From positions 1 through 38,467 of IMG/VR virus record IMGVR_UViG_3300021076_000353: a stretch of 38,467 nt of DNA; one strand, given 5' to 3'. Shown one piece after another: positions 36,824 to 38,467 of this stretch (position 1 is its first letter; each line of letters opens with the position of its first letter). The notes beneath the pieces are model-generated. The model saw only the letters and a program-made list of their open reading frames with translations. It was not told the DNA's origin and ran no database searches. Position numbers and translations under genes: made by a program. This stretch comes from a virus.

Positions 36824-37030
36824 ATGACTACTATTTTGCAATATGATTTATTTGAAGAAGTTAACAACACAACTTTGCAGCAGAAAGAAATTGATACAAT
36901 TTCTCAGCAATTGAACAATCTTAGACGAGGCCTTTTTCAACGCCATTCGGAAATGGGCAAACTTATAATGAAACAGCAGCAAGAGATTGATCAGCTTCGG
37001 TCTATGATCATGGAGATTAGAAATAAATGA
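36824..37030 (+). CDS. Small glutamine-rich coiled-coil protein
   Basis: 68 residues. Starts MTTILQYDLFEEVNNTTLQQ, then helices QQLNNLRRGLFQRHSEMGKL and KQQQEIDQLRSMIMEIRNK. The start uses the same stop/start junction as the DUF551 genes although the protein is unrelated. Overlaps the next gene by ATGA. Confidence 0.65.
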   Translation: MTTILQYDLFEEVNNTTLQQKEIDTISQQLNNLRRGLFQRHSEMGKLIMKQQQEIDQLRSMIMEIRNK

Positions 37031-37311
37031 AAAAATTATTAAACTTTTTTTACGTAGAAGATTATCGCCGAGATATGACAACGAGCGAGAAAAGACATCG
37101 TGACAATAAAGTAGCAGGCTTGCTCCTTATTGCTCTCATGCTAACTGTGATTTCAATGGCTCCTCTTTATGCTGAAACATGCTTCAAAGTGAAACGATTT
37201 CAGGTAGAAAACGAGTGGATTTGCCCAAACAAGGCTTGTAAGTACGACAATTACGACGAAATCAGATATTGCGGTTTATGCGGTACTGAGAAACCAGCTA
37301 GGAGAAGATAA
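37027..37311 (+). CDS. Membrane protein with C-terminal zinc ribbon, copy A
   Basis: 94 residues. The start KKLLNFFYVEDYRRDM and a charged helix precede one TM segment (GLLLIALMLTVISMAPLYAE); the end is a zinc ribbon (WICPNKACKYDNYDEIRY, then CGLCGTEKP). Signal-anchor topology would put the ribbon outside, or it may be cleaved at YAE. Paralog of 37753-38028. Confidence 0.7.
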   Translation: MKKLLNFFYVEDYRRDMTTSEKRHRDNKVAGLLLIALMLTVISMAPLYAETCFKVKRFQVENEWICPNKACKYDNYDEIRYCGLCGTEKPARRR

Positions 37312-37578
37312 ATGGATGAAAAAACCCCTTGGAAAAAAATAACAAGAAAGGAACTTTATGAGCAATTTCCATATTTAGAGAATCTAAGTATAAGCGACAT
37401 GATACAATTAATCAAAATGTGTTTTGATAAAAATACTGATGGTGATTTAATTTATGCAGTCAAATGTTATATGCACTCATATCATGAACTATATAAACCA
37501 GAAAATTTTAATAAAATTTACAAATTATCACAAGATTCAGATATTGCGGTTTCTATGGATGGGGAATGTGATGAATAA
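37312..37578 (+). CDS. Small helical protein
   Basis: 88 residues, WKKITRKELYEQFPYLENLS, ISDMIQLIKMCFDKNTDGD, then LIYAVKCYMHSYHELYKPEN. Probably all-alpha and soluble. Starts right after the preceding stop (TAAATG) and overlaps the next gene by eight bases. Function unknown. Confidence 0.6.
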   Translation: MDEKTPWKKITRKELYEQFPYLENLSISDMIQLIKMCFDKNTDGDLIYAVKCYMHSYHELYKPENFNKIYKLSQDSDIAVSMDGECDE

Positions 37579-37756
37579 TAAACAACGAAAACTAGCATTT
37601 ATTCGATATAAAAATATTTCAAAGAAATATTTCCCTTATCCGAAATGGAAATTAAAAAGATGTCATTCATGGTTGTGCAAATGGGAAAATACACAACCAT
37701 CTTTTTTAGAAGAAAAATGGATTCTGGTTTCTTATGAAAGAGGATTAGATAAATGA
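37571..37756 (+). CDS. Small basic protein
   Basis: 61 residues from ATG 37571; an earlier in-frame ATG lies inside the previous gene. Basic and aromatic (QRKLAFIRYKNISKKYFPYP, then KWKLKRCHSWLCKWENTQPS). Overlaps by ATGA with the following zinc-ribbon gene. Likely binds nucleic acid; unknown. Confidence 0.6.
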   Translation: MNNKQRKLAFIRYKNISKKYFPYPKWKLKRCHSWLCKWENTQPSFLEEKWILVSYERGLDK

Positions 37757-38028
37757 AAAAAATACTTAACTTTTTTTACGTTGAAGACTATCGAAGGGAT
37801 ATGACGAAGATAGAAAAATTCCATAGGGATAATAAGATAGCGTTCATCTTGTTATTAGCACTAGCTTTTTTCGTGATATCATATGTTCCTATCTATGCGA
37901 AAGTTGTTCCTATCCAACCTGTGCATTACGAGTGGATATGCCCTAATAAGTCCTGCAAATATGATAACATGAATGGAATACGCTATTGTGGCGTTTGTGG
38001 GACAGAAAAAGGGACTAAGCCTAGATGA
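37753..38028 (+). CDS. Membrane protein with C-terminal zinc ribbon, copy B
   Basis: 91 residues. KKILNFFYVEDYRRDM, TM segment (FILLLALAFFVISYVPIYAK), zinc ribbon WICPNKSCKYDNMNGIRY, then CGVCGTEKG. Same architecture as copy A 440 bp upstream with clear residue identity at both ends and divergence in the middle. The duplication encloses two unrelated genes. Ends ATGA with the next gene. Confidence 0.7.
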   Translation: MKKILNFFYVEDYRRDMTKIEKFHRDNKIAFILLLALAFFVISYVPIYAKVVPIQPVHYEWICPNKSCKYDNMNGIRYCGVCGTEKGTKPR

Positions 38029-38159
38029 TCAAATGGTTTTTACGATTATTTACGAGACGAGATACAATCGTCGATTATCATCGCATAGAGGAAATCCCAT
38101 ACACAGATTCAAATGAAATGAGAAATGAAATGAAAAAGAACCAAGGAAGATTTTTATGA
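38025..38159 (+). CDS. DYHRI-type small protein, truncated paralog
   Basis: 44 residues. Starts MIKWFLRLFTRRDTIV, then DYHRIEEIPYTDSNEM as in the gene at 1-222, and then diverges to a short lysine tail (RNEMKKNQGRFL). The full-length copy continues for 60 residues; this one ends within 12, so it looks like a deletion product. ATGA overlaps on both ends. Confidence 0.6.
   Translation: MIKWFLRLFTRRDTIVDYHRIEEIPYTDSNEMRNEMKKNQGRFL
38070..38121 (+). repeat. Imperfect internal copy of the terminal repeat
   Basis: 52 bases match bases 4-55 and 38416-38467 with three mismatches, all in codon-wise sensible places. The contig ends therefore lie inside one of two near-identical gene segments 346 bp apart, a possible recombination or assembly break point. 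Confidence 0.8.
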
Positions 38160-38275
38160 AATACTTATTACTAGCAGTTGTTTTAGTATCATCACAATCC
38201 TATGCTTGCGTAGATGTAAAGCAAGGTTCTGGCGGCACAACCTATACAGTGGATAAAGGTGGCAATCTTGACTAA
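38156..38275 (+). CDS. Small exported protein
   Basis: 39 residues. MKYLLLAVVLVSSQSYAC is a signal peptide with a cleavage site near YAC; the mature peptide is only about 22 residues (VDVKQGSGGTTYTVDKGG). It resembles in plan the exported protein at 219-473. May be a secreted peptide or truncated. Overlaps both neighbours. Confidence 0.5.
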   Translation: MKYLLLAVVLVSSQSYACVDVKQGSGGTTYTVDKGGNLD

Positions 38276-38467
38276 TAAACTCACAGAACAGGAGCGCTTG
38301 CAATATGCAGGCACTCTTAATGCACAACATGCACAAGAAGAATCATGGCTTTGTACGGCATTTAAAGGTCTTTCAGTCGAAGAAAAACGCGCCATTATAC
38401 GTGAATGCATGGAAAGTCGATTATCATCGGATAGAGAAAATCCCATACACAGATTCAAACGAAATGA
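38268..38467 (+). CDS. Small acidic/helical protein, TTG start, runs across the junction
   Basis: Starts TTG 38268, overlapping the previous stop by eight bases. TNKLTEQERLQYAGTLNAQH, then AQEESWLCTAFKGLSVEEKR and AIIRECMESR. If circular it ends at TGA 60-62, 68 residues. Its last 18 codons read the terminal repeat in another frame than DYHRI, so the end of this gene may have been altered by the duplication. Confidence 0.5.
   Translation, partial: MTNKLTEQERLQYAGTLNAQHAQEESWLCTAFKGLSVEEKRAIIRECMESRLSSDRENPIHRFKRN
38413..38467. repeat. 55-bp terminal direct repeat, right copy
   Basis: Identical to bases 1-55. See the left copy; joining them gives a circle of about 38,412 bp with two genes continuing across the join in different frames. 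Confidence 0.9.

Larger units (their letters stand above)
35866..36826 (+). repeat. Five-fold repeated stop/start junction
   Basis: Five gene junctions share one sequence, roughly AGGTTTRATYATG: near 35866-35879, 36078-36091, 36335-36348, 36607-36620 and 36813-36826 (GAAGTTTGATTATG). Each codes the last Val, the stop, and the next ATG with its AGG ribosome-binding site. This suggests the genes arose by tandem duplication of one unit or spread as cassettes. Confidence 0.7.

Noticed and set aside
1-38467. CRISPR array, insertion sequence or integrase/att system
   Set aside because: No regularly spaced repeats, transposase, tyrosine or serine recombinase motif, or att-like core was seen.

Overview
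The window is a nearly complete, probably complete, AT-rich genome of a tailed dsDNA phage with podovirus-like (P22/T7-type) virion gene order. The first 55 bases and the last 55 bases are identical, so the contig closes on itself into a circle of about 38,412 bp; a 55-base overlap is what a k=55 assembler leaves on a circular contig. No integrase, DNA or RNA polymerase, or endolysin was recognised. The host cannot be named from sequence. Good Shine-Dalgarno sites, a RecT/YqaJ/RusA set and exported small proteins point to a bacterium, probably Gram-negative; this is inference.

Layout. The minus strand carries nearly everything from 33,650 down to 453. From right to left: a Cro-like regulator and small early genes (33.6-32.4 kb); an HTH_36-type replication-associated protein (32.2-31.3 kb) beside a 230-base structured non-coding gap; small zinc-binding proteins, a RusA-type resolvase, an HNH endonuclease and small membrane proteins (31-28.4 kb); a ParB-methyltransferase fusion (27.5-26.2 kb); small and large terminase (26.1-24.4 kb); portal (24.2-22.2 kb); an operon of minigenes (22.1-20.0 kb); scaffold (19.8-19.1 kb); an N4-gp56-like major capsid protein (18.7-17.7 kb); head-tail and tail-tube candidates (17.7-12.1 kb) with a second HNH gene behind them; ejection and virion proteins (11.4-6.9 kb); then an 849-residue repetitive fibre, a beta-helix tailspike-like protein and a lectin-like tail protein (6.0-0.45 kb).

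The plus strand carries the recombination and accessory block from 33,778 to the end and on through the junction to 473: RecT annealing protein, YqaJ exonuclease, four tandem DUF551-like genes joined by the same stop/start sequence, and a tail of duplicated small membrane, zinc-ribbon and exported proteins. Three short plus-strand islands interrupt the leftward block: a ribbon-helix-helix regulator with membrane and exported proteins (6.16-6.91 kb), an RNA-polymerase-alpha-CTD-like helix-hairpin-helix protein (19.84-20.12 kb), and a three-gene cassette bounded by a divergent operator and a two-way terminator (27.68-28.39 kb).

Working together: the divergent 33.65-33.78 kb region probably sets early transcription. 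RecT, YqaJ and RusA would handle recombination and concatemer processing. The terminase pair packages DNA through the portal into capsids built on the scaffold, and the left-hand genes build the tail and receptor-binding apparatus. The most unusual points are the regulatory hairpins over the start regions of both HNH genes, an alpha-CTD-like gene overlapping a leftward gene by 129 bp, a likely ATT start codon, two unexplained structured RNA regions, and the tandem expansion of small early genes. Start sites were chosen by eye from ribosome-binding sites and gene overlaps. Some twenty genes under 60 codons are reported because they tile the operons with ATGA or TAATG overlaps.
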